Shown one piece after another: positions 1-9,518 of a DNA stretch of 64,000 nt (its first letter is position 1; every line of letters starts with the position of its first letter). Origin of the DNA: Blepharisma stoltei (lineage: Eukaryota; Ciliophora; Heterotrichea; Heterotrichida; Blepharismidae); assembly GCA_914767885.1 (NCBI GenBank), contig CAJZBQ010000028.1, forward strand, positions 829,750-893,749, written 5' to 3'. The notes beneath the pieces are model-generated. The model did no database searches. It was given only the letters and a program-made list of their open reading frames with translations, and was not told the origin of the DNA. Made by a program: the position numbers and the translations under genes.

Positions 1-1132
1 GCAAAATTCCTGCATTTTGAAAAGGGGGAAGAGCAGAATCTCTATACTGCCCATCTACAAGCACCATTACATTGTTAAACCCTTTTCTCGAAAGATGAGA
101 AATAACGTAATCTGCTTCTCCAAGTCTTAAGCTTGAATGAGAAAGTAATAAAATGCATCGGGATTTCAGCTTGGCCCCAAACCCGTCTTTTAAGTTGTGA
201 AATACTGCTAAATGGCCTTTTTCTTTGGCAGCTTCAAACATAAAGCAATTTTGAGGAATATAAGCCTTCATCCTTAAATCATGGCTTAACCACTCAGTGC
301 ATCCAGATGCATATGAGAAAAAGGCGTTAGCTGAAGGCGCCATACAGAGTGTAGGAATATCAAATAGTGTCCCTGCTGAAAGCACGTGGGATTCCAAGTC
401 TAAAAGCTGCCAAGACTCTATAGGTACCACAATAGAGCTTTGAAAAGCCAAAGATCTACAAGTCTCTATAAAAGTGTTGTATAAGGCTTTAGCTGAAAAT
501 GGCTCTGTAGAAGGCGTGTTCTGTGGGGTGAAAATAATGATGTTTGAGTTGAAAATGCTTTGGTTAAACGCTGCTGGGTATCGAGAAGCGTCTAAACAGG
601 ACTGACTGATAATTCCAATAGTGAGATTTCCTAATTCCAATATCCAGTTGGCTCCACCTAAGCTATGTCCTGAGCTTACTGCTGCAATTTTAAGCTCTCT
701 AAGCTGATATATTTGGTTGTAACTTAGCGGGATCACCTTTTTCCATATCCCTTTTATGTCTTCAGAGCTGTATAAGTTGCTTGTTCCAGCCATTGTCCTC
801 ATATATTCTTCGTCGAATTCTAATAATTCTTGACATATACTGGCCCCAAGTGTTGACACAGGCTCAGTCATAAGGATTTTCCCGTTAAATTTGGTGTTTA
901 GGTAGGGAAGAGCGTGGATTGTAGTTATGTTAGATATTAAGACAAGGTCAATTAAGCTGATATCTAGGTCTGATATTCAAGCATGCTCATAAACAATAGG
1001 CTCATGATGAGAATCAATTGAAATTGGGGTGCTTTTTAATAGAGAAGACATACTTATTGGGCATTCTACTAAGATTGAAGTGTCAGAAATCTTTAAAAGA
1101 AGAGCTTTATCTTGAATTGATCTTATTTCCAT
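1..1132 (-). CDS. INTS9: Integrator complex subunit 9-like protein (partial, 3' end outside window)
   Basis: An uninterrupted frame of 377 codons runs from an ATG at 1132 off the left edge; a TGA codon near 976-978 is read as Trp. The protein shows the metallo-beta-lactamase/beta-CASP architecture of INTS9/RC-74. It has an early 'DTSILVEC' strand, 'IDLVLISN...ALPYL', 'MTEPVSTLGASICQELLEF', then 'SSGHSLGGANWILE', a beta-CASP segment and 'LLSHSSLRLGEADYVI'. The HxHxDH zinc-ligand motif of active nucleases is absent at the expected place ('ISNITTIHAL'), as in INTS9 of other eukaryotes. INTS9 pairs with the nuclease INTS11 in the Integrator complex, which cleaves snRNA and other nascent RNAs in the nucleus. 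No IES or intron is visible in this part. The alternative, CPSF2/CPSF100, is less likely because the sequence blocks track INTS9. The divergent neighbour is eL29. Confidence 0.8.
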
Positions 1133-1429
1133 TTATAAAATTTCAAGACTTATTGGGCTTAATTTGGACTAATTACGGACTTTTCTTAAGAAATTTTGGA
1201 GATAAAATGATGCTATTTATAATATCAGAAGAGTGTAAGGCATTATATAAATTAAAACGCTTATAAAAATAAAAATTGTTAGCAGCCGACAAAATCAAAA
1301 AAATCGCCTGATGACGAAAACCTTAATTTGTGGTGAAATATACCTGAGCTTCAAGATTTCAACAGAGGAGACAGACTAGAATTAAATTTTATGAGAAAAG
1401 TTATCTAGAAAGGTTGATTAGTTAAGCCT

Positions 1430-1690
1430 TTACTCCTTTACTGGATGCTTTATGTTTGGATCATGAAGTTGAGCAAAACGTCTGTTCTTTCTGTACTTCA
1501 AATCGCAACCACGGAGAGACTCATGAAGCTGCTTCTTTGGTCTCTTGATGCCATTTCTATGGTTCTTGTGTCCTTGATTGTGGCTTGAGTGTACCTTTTC
1601 CTTAGTCCAGCTTGGAGAAAAATAATTATATGTATTTTCTCTAAAAAAATATAGATTTAAAAATGTTAGCTTGCCAAGGGAGTTAGACAT
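1430..1690 (-). CDS. RPL29: 60S ribosomal protein eL29, interrupted by an 81-bp IES
   Basis: The body of the protein ('KVHSSHNQGHKNHRNGIKRPKK', then 'FAQLHDPN') is the eL29 signature, a short basic protein of the large ribosomal subunit. As read directly, the N-terminus is 86 residues with a foreign stretch after Met-Ser. Removing 1605-1685 with one TA copy joins 1686-1690 to 1430-1604. This gives a 59-residue protein beginning MSKEKVHSSHNQ, the normal eL29 start and length. The stop is TAA. The IES lies in codon 3, so no functional protein can be made without its removal. Family identity is certain; the exact IES edges rest on the family N-terminus and the TTA repeat at both ends. Confidence 0.9.
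   Translation of the reverse strand: MSNSLGKLTFLNLYFFRENTYNYFSPSWTKEKVHSSHNQGHKNHRNGIKRPKKQLHESLRGCDLKYRKNRRFAQLHDPNIKHPVKE
1605..1685. mobile_element. Short IES (81 bp) inside eL29 codon 3
   Basis: AT-rich insert flanked by TTA on both sides (1602-1604 and 1683-1685 on the plus strand). Internal ends begin GTCC and finish GGAG, a loose version of the CTCC/GGAG ends of longer IESs in this window. Its length fits the short, non-repetitive IES class reported for Blepharisma. Excision restores the canonical eL29 N-terminus. Confidence 0.85.
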
Positions 1691-2071
1691 TTATTTTATA
1701 TTGTAAAATTTTACATGAGATTAACTATTTTAGCAAGTTAAAATAACCACTATCCTTGTGTTATTATAAATTATGTAATTCATATTTCTTTTCAAAAAAT
1801 GAAGAGTCTAGCTTTATTTGTGAGATATAATAAATATTTGATTGGATAAAGAAATTAGGCTCAATGCATCTATTGCAGCCATTCAGATTTTTTATTTATA
1901 TGTAATGGAATATCTTATTATTGAATCAAATACCATGATAAAAAGTGATGACGATTAAGATTATTTAGCCTTAGGGTTCTAGGATTTATATTTTGTGCCA
2001 TTTAAAATTCATTTTTTAAGCCATAGAATCCATATTTACCGTCGAGCCGATAGACCAATCTCATAATATTT
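1691..2071. other. Intergenic, divergent promoter region
   Basis: AT-rich spacer between the start of eL29 on the minus strand and the start of the unknown gene at 2072 on the plus strand. It presumably contains both promoters. I see no recognisable motif, repeat or RNA gene. Confidence 0.5.
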
Positions 2072-2872
2072 ATGTGCAAACTTAACTTAAATTGTCAAGT
2101 ACAAGACTCAACATGTACATGCGCATCGCAAATTCATTCAAAGGGATTCAGGCCATGCCAAAATTATCTTGATACCTACGGGATTCTGCCTAAGCCAATC
2201 TTCCCAGAAGAGCAATCTCAAAGCCCAATTTTTCAACTAATTGCACAACAAATGAAAGCAATAAAGATTCTTACAGAAAGAAGCGCACAAACAACAGAAA
2301 AACTGATTCAGTTAACCCAAATCGTTGACAGACTCGCAAATAACCAACAAACCCCTGAAGCTGTCTCTCCATGCTTGCATTCGTCAGAAAGTGTAACAAC
2401 GTCAGAAGATTTACTGACTGCCATATGCGGTCCACACCAAGATTTTGACTTTTTCATTCAACTAGTGAATGAAATTCCTAACCCAGCATACAAAGAGCGT
2501 GCTTTTCAAGTTGTGGCACAGATAGTAGATGCCGAGGGGAACAAAGTGACATTGCCAAATATGGTGTCATTTAACATTATGCTATTCACAACAGAAAGTC
2601 CGACAAAATCACTGAAAGTTAACACTTCTGGGGACAAGATCATGAGAGGGACAACGGAGGTTGAGGCAACTTCTGAATTAGTCTTCAGAAAAGTTGTAAT
2701 TAAAGAAGTGACTTCTCACTTCAGAAATGGCTGCATTTTCATGGCGATTTGCCCGAAGCAGAACTCGAGGATCAAACCATTAATCATTAACAACGTTGTT
2801 GTTAAAGCTAGGAAGCTCTGCCCAAACGCTGGAGCAGTTAAAAAACTCAAAACTGAAGAAGATAACATATAG
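2072..2872 (+). CDS. Unknown protein, 266 aa, with Cys-rich N-terminus
   Basis: Continuous frame from ATG to TAG. I do not recognise the family. The first 45 residues hold a cluster of cysteines (residues 2, 9, 15, 17 and 29) and a Pro-rich stretch. Residues about 70-110 are helical, Gln/Thr-rich and could form a coiled coil. From about residue 115 to the end the sequence alternates hydrophobic residues like a beta-rich domain ('FQVVAQIVDAEGNKVTLPNMVSF', then 'KIMRGTTEVEA' and 'FRKVVIKEVTSHFRNG'). It ends in a short acidic/basic tail that could be a nuclear localisation signal ('AVKKLKTEEDN'). No signal peptide or membrane segment is seen. The 3' end is 19 nt from the convergent kelch gene. 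Confidence 0.7.
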   Translation: MCKLNLNCQVQDSTCTCASQIHSKGFRPCQNYLDTYGILPKPIFPEEQSQSPIFQLIAQQMKAIKILTERSAQTTEKLIQLTQIVDRLANNQQTPEAVSPCLHSSESVTTSEDLLTAICGPHQDFDFFIQLVNEIPNPAYKERAFQVVAQIVDAEGNKVTLPNMVSFNIMLFTTESPTKSLKVNTSGDKIMRGTTEVEATSELVFRKVVIKEVTSHFRNGCIFMAICPKQNSRIKPLIINNVVVKARKLCPNAGAVKKLKTEEDNI

Positions 2873-2890
2873 AATATAGTAATTTATCAT

Positions 2891-5025
2891 TTAATCTGAT
2901 ATTAAGACGCTTGAATGCATAAATCTTGGATTCTGTAAAGGCAAAAGCTCAGTCCACTTATCTTCTACAACAGAATATCTTTCGACAACAGCAAGAGCTG
3001 ATCCGTTAAATCCTCCGATTGCATATATAAATTGGCAGTCTGGAGAAACAACTGCACTTAGTGTGCATCTAGCGTGCTTCATGGATGCTAGATTTATCCA
3101 TTTTCCCATCCTTATATCGAATTTCTCCAATGTTTTCAAATAATCTTTACCATAATAAGTCTTATTTCCCAGCTTAATTAAATAATCCTAAATTTCTATA
3201 ACAAAAATTGATCAGATTAATCCAAAAAAGCGTATTTTCCTCCATCATATCCTCCAATAGCATAGATCCCATCAGGAAGTGTAACCGCTGACAGCGCTCT
3301 TCGAGGAACCTGCATTGATGGGATTTCTTCTCATGAATTTGTCTCCATGCTAAACCTTTCTGAGGAATTCAAGCACATCATTTCTCCACCTCCATAGCCT
3401 CCAATTGAATAAATCTGTAAATCGGGCCCAACAGTCCCAGCAGTCTCATCACGCCTTTGTTTCATAGGGGGCAATGAGCTCCATCCTCTGTCATTAAAGC
3501 ATTCAAAAACGCGTAAAGGAACTCCGTCACTGCCTCCTAACACGTATATGTCATCTAACTAAAAATTACTTGAAATTGACATAGCGGCGAACCCACTTCT
3601 AGGGGAGGTTAGCGTTATGTCACTTAAAAGTCATTCATTTGTGTGGATATTATATTCCTCACTAGAAGAAATTCGCTTTCCTGCATGTTTTCCACCTATC
3701 ATAAGTATCGAATTATTCAAGGAAATTGCCCCAAATTGAGTTCTAGACGTTAAAGAGTCTGCTAAAAAATCTGAGGAATTAGTTGTGCAGTTATAGCATT
3801 CTAAGCTGACTAATCCTTTATCAGAAAACCCTCCAAGAGTATATATATTGGCTTGTGGGGCTTTATAAAGGGAAGCTAAGTCGAAAGATTTCATTGAAAA
3901 CGCGAATTCGTCTGGCGGCTTGTGGAAGCCTGAAAAGTCGTCATTTCACTCAAATAAGCCGTCATCATGAGGAGTTTGCCCTGCTGAGCTTTCTTTAGGC
4001 CTTCCTATCTGTTTCGGCTTCTTCTGGGTTGGTTTTACAGTTGCAGGTCTTTGCTTTACTTCTTTTTTCCCACCCTTTTTCTCAATTTCTACTACAGGCT
4101 TCGCATTTCCTCTTAAATCTTTCGAAAAAGCTGCATTTGCAAGGGCAAGCGGCACTTTTTCTTCATTTTTTTTCGGCTGGATTTTTGATTTCGGGGCATA
4201 TGCAAAGACTTGCTTTATGAGTTTCCAAAAGAAATTGGCTTCAATTTCACGTGAAAACTGAGAAAACGCGTCACTTTTACTAAAAGCTTGCAGCTTAGAG
4301 CAAGCTTGTTTGGCTACGGCTTCTCTTGATTTAAATCTTGAAATTAATTCAAGGTCATTTTCTGATTCAGCTCTTTCTAATTCACTTTTAAAGCTTTGGA
4401 TTAAGCAGGCTTGTTTTTTGTTTTGTTTATGTCTTTCGTCAATAATAGCTAAATCTTCATCAAGCGTCGTCTTCATTCTTGCTACCATTTCGTTTTCTCT
4501 TGCTAACAAGGCTTCTCTTATAGCTTCATAAAATCCTGAAAATTCTTTTAAAACTTTTTCATAATTTTCATACGAAATTTTTGTGAGATTTTCCAGTTCC
4601 TGTTCTTCTTTTATTAGTCCTTGCTCATTTTGTAGCGCAGAAAGGGCAAGATTTGATAAGATTTCTCGCTGCTTGCCTGCAGCTTTAGAAATTGAAGAAA
4701 TGTCGTGTGATTTGTGACCGCTGTCTAAAATACAGCTGACGCATAATACTTTGTGATCATTGTTACAGTAACCTTCTAAACTTTTCCCATGAATTTCGCA
4801 TAAATCTTGTGCTGGTTTTTGTCTGAGTTGAATTAATGCGATATTTGCTGGGAAACTATTAACACTTGTAGCGGGATTTTTAGTGTTGCATTGAGGGCAG
4901 ATTACTGAGTTTGAGACTAATAGGGTGGAGACACAAGAATGGCATAGAGTGTGGCCGCAGGTTGTTAAAATGCGTGGAAGACGGTGGGGTTCTTCAAATT
5001 CTAGCTGGCATTCATAGCATTCCAT
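2891..5025 (-). CDS. RING/B-box/coiled-coil protein with C-terminal kelch repeats (TRIM-like)
   Basis: After reading TGA as Trp, splicing a 15-nt intron and removing a 77-bp IES, exons 3570-5025, 3220-3554 and 2891-3142 give 680 residues ending at TAA. Residues 3-46 form a C3HC4 RING (CxxC, then CGHTLCHSC and CPQC), typical of E3 ubiquitin ligases. Residues about 75-112 are a B-box zinc finger ('CEIHGKSLEGYCNNDHKVLC'). Residues 115-250 are coiled coil, followed by a Lys/Pro-rich linker. The C-terminal third carries at least five kelch blades, each with a Gly-Gly pair ('IYTLGGFSDKG', 'IYVLGGSDG', 'IYSIGGYGGG', 'IYAIGGYDGG', 'IYAIGGFNG'), giving a propeller for substrate binding. Trp codons written TGA lie at 3943-3945, 3628-3630 and 3340-3342. 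A probable substrate-recruiting ubiquitin ligase; the substrate is unknown. Confidence 0.85.
3143..3219. mobile_element. Short IES (77 bp) in the kelch domain
   Basis: On the coding strand the flanks are GGA-TTA and AGA-TTA. Removing the insert with one TTA joins '...GGKYAFLD' to 'YLKTLEKFD' and restores the kelch repeat; unexcised DNA has TAA directly at the junction. Ends share ATCT as a 4-bp inverted repeat (ATCTGATC and AAGAT). Confidence 0.8.
3555..3569 (-). other. 15-nt spliceosomal intron
   Basis: On the coding strand: GTAATTTTTAGTTAG, exactly 15 nt with GT...AG ends. Splicing joins 'AAMSISN' to 'DIYVLGGSDG' within a kelch blade and removes an in-frame stop. Introns of 15 nt are characteristic of heterotrich ciliates (Stentor, Blepharisma). 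Confidence 0.85.
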
Positions 5026-5417
5026 CTTATATTATTTATATTGGAGGAGTTTTCAGATTAAATTTAGAATCGGGATTAGGTTGATTTGAAAATAGTAGAA
5101 ATTAAAGCAGGTAGGAGAGGGATTGATAGGTGATTTTAAAATATTTTAAGGCGATAGATATTTTTGAATATGACATTTTTGAAAATAATGAAGAAAAATT
5201 GAGATTAGACTAGTAATAATTAAATGCATGAATTTTATATAGCTTAATTCGAGAGATAAAATAATCTAAATGCTGCCAAGCTATCACCTTTTTTCTTTAA
5301 AAATTTTCTATTATAATTCTTTTACAAAGGCTAAATTCTTTTAATTTCGCTTCCTTATTAAATTATTTCTACCTTCTCTCAAATAGTTCTCTAGTCTAAA
5401 TAATTCTCAAGTCTAAA
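5026..5417. other. Intergenic spacer
   Basis: AT-rich divergent spacer between the kelch gene and the PG-repeat gene. No motif, repeat or RNA gene recognised. Confidence 0.5.
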
Positions 5418-6690
5418 ATGGTAACCAAACTGCAAACTAGATTTCATTCTCCTTTACACATGAAGCCAGATGACACCAATCTCCACCCATCTCGAATAGG
5501 AAAAGATTCCTACCACTGAAGTTTTGGAAAAGCTCGCAGATTTCACGAGCGGAAGTTAACGATTGACCCAGATTTTATAACTCCTCCTACATCTCTTGCA
5601 AAACGAGCCACCTCATTTGGATTAGGACGCAGATGAGAGCCAAAGAATGACAAAGGGAAAGACTCGCCTCCTCCAACAACCTATAACCCTCCTGGTTTAT
5701 TTACAAATAATTCAAAAACCTTGAACTTCGGCATTGGGTCTACTGCAGAAAGAATTCCTATGAGGATGCAGCTAACTCCAGGGCCAGGGTCATATAACCC
5801 GTCCTCTCCTCTAGGTGAGGGCTCTCCTAAGTTCTCATTTAGACCAAGAATCCAGCTCAAAGCCAAGATTGCGTCGCCATGTCCTAGTCTTTATAGCCCA
5901 AATTTTAAACTTACTCCCCTCATCCTTGATCGAACGATTGACTGTAAAAATTCCTAAAAAATTGGAGAAATTAACCCCATCCTTGATCGAACGATTTTCA
6001 TATCATGCAAGTTTTTTTATATATATAAAAATATATTAGTATCAAAAGCTGGGAAGATGTACCTAATGAAGTTGTTTTCAGAGCTTTGAGACGACAGAAA
6101 GCTGCGGATCAACCATTCGAAGTGATTTAGTCATCAATCTATGCTTGAAAACTCAATAATCTAATAAAATAGAGATTCTTTAAAATTTAAAAATTTTAAT
6201 TCAGTAAGGAACAAATTAAAATTTATACAGTCTAAAAGGGTAACTAATAAATCAAAATATTAAATATTAATATTTTATGAAATTAATTCAATTTTTTGCT
6301 GTAAAAATAATTATTAAATACTTTTAACCCTCTTATTTAAAAGTAAATAAAAAAAAATAATATAGTCGGTGTCACTAACTATATATATTTTTTATTTTAT
6401 AGAAATTTTTTTTCCCGAAAATTTTTTTTTTAACCCCCATCCTTGACCGAACGATGGCGAGTCGTTCGATCAAAGATGGGGGGGGAGTTATAGAAAAATC
6501 AAATTATTCAAAAATTGGGTTTGGATATGGACAAAGACTGAAAATTGGCTCACGAGATTCAAGCCCAGGCCCAGGCTCCTATGATGTGCTTTCAGGGTTT
6601 TCAACCACTCAATCTAGATTTGTCACACCAATTAGAAACCATACCCCAATTCATCAGCATAAAAGGTTGTTATCTGCATTGGACCATTAA
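5418..6690 (+). CDS. SHIPPO/STPGR (sperm-tail PG-rich) repeat protein
   Basis: Exons 5418-5913 and 6491-6690, joined after removal of a 577-bp IES, encode 231 residues ending at TAA. TGA is read as Trp at 5515-5517 and 5632-5634. Two clear Pro-Gly-rich repeats are seen: 'LTPGPGSYNPSSP' in exon 1 and 'SSPGPGSYDVLSG' in exon 2. A weaker one, 'SPPPTTYNPPG', precedes them. Such repeats occur in ODF3/CIMAP-type proteins that bind or line axonemal and other stable microtubules, which fits a heavily ciliated cell. As unprocessed DNA the frame ends at 5956-5958 inside the IES, giving a false tail. The start ATG at 5418 is the first in the open frame. Family assignment is good; the exact cytoskeletal location is inferred. 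Confidence 0.8.
5914..6490. mobile_element. IES (577 bp) with CTCCCC ends and duplicated terminal repeats
   Basis: Flanked by TTA (5911-5913 and 6488-6490). Left end CTCCCCTCATCCTTGATCG; right end is its inverted complement (6453-6487). A second copy of the terminal sequence lies at about 5972-5996. At the right end (6435-6487) the repeat occurs in both orientations, forming a palindrome. The core is AT-rich with homopolymer runs and no coding potential. Excision joins '...SPNFKL' to 'IEKSNYSKIGFG' in frame. Confidence 0.85.
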
Positions 6691-6734
6691 CAAATTTTAC
6701 TTTTCTTATTAATTTTTCACTGGCAAAATAAAAA

Positions 6735-7688
6735 ATGGAATCATTGCTTGAGTGCATTATTTGTAAAGAGCCGTATAACCAAAGTAACCGAGCGCCCATA
6801 ATTTTGACATGTGGACATACTTTTTGCAAATCCTGTGTTCATAAAATGTCACAGCATAGTCAATATATTCGATGTCCTATAGATCGAAAATTCGAATCGA
6901 GGGATCTGTCAAGTCTTAACATGAACTATGCAATAGTTCAAATCCAAGAATATGAGAGGACTGGGATATTGGCGAAAGAGCGATGCAAAGCCCATGAATT
7001 TCCTATAGTGATTACATGCAAAACTTGTAATATAGATTGCTGTCCTAAGTGCATCAGAAAGCATTTATCACATGATATGTACGATATGGAGCACCCTACA
7101 CTAATACAAGAGCTCGATAATTCTATGAATGGTTTCGAAATAAAAATAAAAGAGTACCTCGATGCTTCTTTTTCAGCAAAAAATCGGCTTGATAAAGAAA
7201 TTAGCGAGCTTGATCACCAAAAAGTGAAATTAAAAAAAGAAATCGAAGATGCGTTTGAGTCACTGATGAGGATTCTGGAAAATAAAAAAATTCAAAGCAT
7301 TCAGCAACTTGACCACAAAATTAAAGAAAAAGAAGATTTTTTAAAGCAGAGGCTTAATGACGTAAATGAGCAGATAAAATACTACTCGATGCACTATGAC
7401 GAGTTCCAGCATATGAAAAAGTACTATAAAGAAAGCACTTTTATTGACAGAGTGGTCAGCTGCAGAAATGTTTTGAGAGAACTGAACTTTGTGCAGTTTA
7501 TCAAGCCAAAAGATATTAATGACAATAAATTGAGGATTATTGTGGACACAACTCCGCTGATTGCTCATTCTATTGGGTCCGTTAGTTTCAATGAAAAATC
7601 ATCGTCAGAAATATTAATGGAGCAGCTTAATTTTCAAATTGAAGAATTAAAATCAAATAGCCTGTTTAGCTCTAACCCCGCCTTATAA
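6735..7688 (+). CDS. RING/B-box/coiled-coil protein (TRIM-like)
   Basis: 317 residues from ATG to TAA. Residues 7-49 form a RING finger (CIIC, CGHTFCKSC, CPID). Residues about 82-116 form a B-box-like zinc finger ('CKAHEFPIVITCKTC' with CPKC and HLSH). Residues 125-235 are coiled coil and the C-terminal 80 residues are unassigned. It is probably an E3 ubiquitin ligase. It shares the N-terminal plan with the kelch protein on the other side of the PG-repeat gene but lacks a propeller. The frame stays open for another 83 codons after the TAA at 7686-7688 (see the ORF at 7689-7940), so the true C-terminus is uncertain. Confidence 0.8.
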   Translation: MESLLECIICKEPYNQSNRAPIILTCGHTFCKSCVHKMSQHSQYIRCPIDRKFESRDLSSLNMNYAIVQIQEYERTGILAKERCKAHEFPIVITCKTCNIDCCPKCIRKHLSHDMYDMEHPTLIQELDNSMNGFEIKIKEYLDASFSAKNRLDKEISELDHQKVKLKKEIEDAFESLMRILENKKIQSIQQLDHKIKEKEDFLKQRLNDVNEQIKYYSMHYDEFQHMKKYYKESTFIDRVVSCRNVLRELNFVQFIKPKDINDNKLRIIVDTTPLIAHSIGSVSFNEKSSSEILMEQLNFQIEELKSNSLFSSNPAL

Positions 7689-7940
7689 TTGAATATTCCT
7701 AATAACGACATTTTTCTCTTTAAAAGGTATAAATTGATTTACAATAAAACTAACCCAGAACAAAAGCTCAGCTTAGAAATTCAATCCATCTCAAATTTTT
7801 TATGCATGTCCGAAAACATCCCAGAGCTTGCAAAAATGCACCTAATCGAGTGCTGTTGCAATGAAATTTTAGGCTATTCTTCACTAAAATTAAGTGATCA
7901 CTTAAAGCAAGAGCTTTCTAAAAAAATAGATAAAGCCTAG
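7689..7940 (+). CDS. Open frame directly downstream of, and in frame with, the RING/B-box gene; status uncertain
   Basis: 83 codons in the same frame as the preceding gene, separated from it only by one TAA and ending at TAG. There is no ATG near its start (first codon TTG); the first in-frame ATG is at 7807. Encoded sequence is helical and Lys/Leu-rich ('NPEQKLSLEIQSISNFLC', 'LKQELSKKIDKA'). It could be the real C-terminus of the RING/B-box protein (stop suppressed, or removed by an event I cannot define), a short separate gene from 7807, or a decayed extension. I found no 15-nt GT...AG intron or TA/TTA-bounded insert that removes the TAA. Confidence 0.3.
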   Translation: MNIPNNDIFLFKRYKLIYNKTNPEQKLSLEIQSISNFLCMSENIPELAKMHLIECCCNEILGYSSLKLSDHLKQELSKKIDKA

Positions 7941-8080
7941 TGCCTCTTTTACATCACCCCTGGCTATCAAAGGCCCTGCATATTGTTGTTATTGGCTTGG
8001 GCAATATAAGCTAGCAAGTAAGCTGGCAAGTAAAAGCATAATAATAACTTGTTAACTGGGCGGAGCTGACTTTGTAATTG

Positions 8081-8833
8081 ATGCTGCCTGACCCTATTCC
8101 ATTAGTTTGGGGGCCTTTTATAGCCCAGGGCGATCCAAAAGAGACCATGGGCTATACCGAGAGTTTATTTGATACAAAAATTCAAGAATATATCCCAACA
8201 CTCAGAAGTAAACTAAAGTACGTAAAAGGTTTAATATACTCACTAGAAAAAATCCACGAAAAAGAGTGGGAAAAAGGCTTATATGTCTTACATTGTTTAA
8301 TTATCAATGAAAATGAGTACGATTTTGCTGAGTTGTATTTGCAGATCGCATTGCTCAGAATATGCTCCCAATCATTTTATATAATAAATCAGTTTAAAGT
8401 GATTGACGCACTTCCTTTAGTAGACCTTATAAAGCGATATACAAAGTTTCATTTTCTCCCCTCTACAATGTGCTATAAACAAGTGATGTCAAGCCTAAGA
8501 TTTGCTTATAAATTCGTAGAAAACCAAATGCCGGATTTTTTCTTCCCTTATTTTAAGACCCAATATTCAGCATATTTAACTGAAATGAGTTCTAAAGCGA
8601 CCGAAAATATTCCGTCTGAATATCCATCTGAGCTTTTAGCTATTTTTCAAGGCCTTGATAGCTCTGATTTGCATTTTTGGAAAGACTCAGATCTATCTAA
8701 ACAATTTTTAAATAAAGTCCATAGGTTCAAAGAAGAATGTTCTCCGTGGTTCCAGGCTTTGAGATTTGTCCAAGAAAGAGGGGAAGAACTTTCAGATTTT
8801 GAATTGGCAGCTTTAGAAAGATCTCTTAATTAA
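8081..8833 (+). CDS. Unknown protein, about 250 aa
   Basis: Frame from ATG at 8081 to TAA. TAA lies just upstream in frame, so this is the first possible Met. The protein is rich in aromatic and hydrophobic residues and predicted mostly helical ('YVKGLIYSLEKIHEKEWEKGLYVLH', then 'FLPSTMCYKQVMSSLRFAYKFV'). There is no signal peptide, clear membrane segment or zinc ligand pattern. I do not recognise a family. The next gene begins 37 nt downstream on the same strand. Confidence 0.65.
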   Translation: MLPDPIPLVWGPFIAQGDPKETMGYTESLFDTKIQEYIPTLRSKLKYVKGLIYSLEKIHEKEWEKGLYVLHCLIINENEYDFAELYLQIALLRICSQSFYIINQFKVIDALPLVDLIKRYTKFHFLPSTMCYKQVMSSLRFAYKFVENQMPDFFFPYFKTQYSAYLTEMSSKATENIPSEYPSELLAIFQGLDSSDLHFWKDSDLSKQFLNKVHRFKEECSPWFQALRFVQERGEELSDFELAALERSLN

Positions 8834-8870
8834 TATACATAATTTCAATAATTTTTTAAATTGAAATAAT

Positions 8871-9251
8871 ATGCAAGAAGAATCAAGACAAGGCTTCAAA
8901 AAATCAAGGAGATCACTATCAGGGAGCTTAACTGGGTATTTTTCACCTTTTAACAGATCTACACCTAAAAGTGCGACTGGGAAGCATCCAATTTGGGAAA
9001 CAACTCAGGACGAAACTAATGAAGAGCCTTATAAGCGCTTAATTACAAAAAAAAGCTTGAAAGAAGCTTGTGCAGGTTTAGACTTAAAAAACCAGGATAA
9101 TTTAAAGAAAGAAATTGATGCGAATTCTATGAGACATTTTTTCAATTCACCAGTACCTAGTTTTTCAATTGATGAAAGAGAAATCATAAGCGAAATTGAA
9201 AATCTCCTGACAAGAGCTAATGAATTGATGGCAAAATTAGAAAGAGTGTAA
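8871..9251 (+). CDS. Small unknown basic protein, 126 aa
   Basis: ATG to TAA. The N-terminal 60 residues are Ser/Arg/Lys-rich and probably disordered ('FKKSRRSLSGSLTGYFSPF'), with several possible phosphorylation sites. The C-terminal 30 residues form a short amphipathic helix ('ISEIENLLTRANELMAKLER'). No family recognised. It is close behind the preceding gene and both may be short housekeeping or lineage-specific genes. Confidence 0.6.
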   Translation: MQEESRQGFKKSRRSLSGSLTGYFSPFNRSTPKSATGKHPIWETTQDETNEEPYKRLITKKSLKEACAGLDLKNQDNLKKEIDANSMRHFFNSPVPSFSIDEREIISEIENLLTRANELMAKLERV

Positions 9252-9518
9252 TTATATTTATTAATAGTCAAATTAAGCTGAAATTTCGTATATGATTTAG
9301 AAGATTCTAAAATTTTCATTTATCCATTCTTAAATAGCATAATATACTCTAGCATTGTAAATTAAAGATTTCAATTTTTCAGATTATGGGTATGTGTAAA
9401 AGAAATTTATTAAACCTTGCAACGCGGCATATTTTTCTAAAGAACTATCTCAACAGATTAGTAGGTATTACAAAAAGATTTCTTTCAAGTTAAATTTCCT
9501 TTTTCTATCGCAAAGATA
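9252..9518. other. Intergenic, AT-rich
   Basis: No gene, repeat or RNA structure recognised between the small gene ending at 9251 and the GC-rich block that begins near 9519. Confidence 0.4.

Noticed and set aside
1018-1266. Plus-strand 82-codon frame over the INTS9 start
   Set aside because: Overlaps the N-terminus of the INTS9-like gene on the other strand; low-complexity Leu/Lys composition with no family resemblance.
3340-3945. TGA codons as true stops splitting the kelch gene into several small genes
   Set aside because: Reading TGA as Trp joins all kelch blades at the expected positions, and the same holds in every other gene; only TAA and TAG end complete frames.
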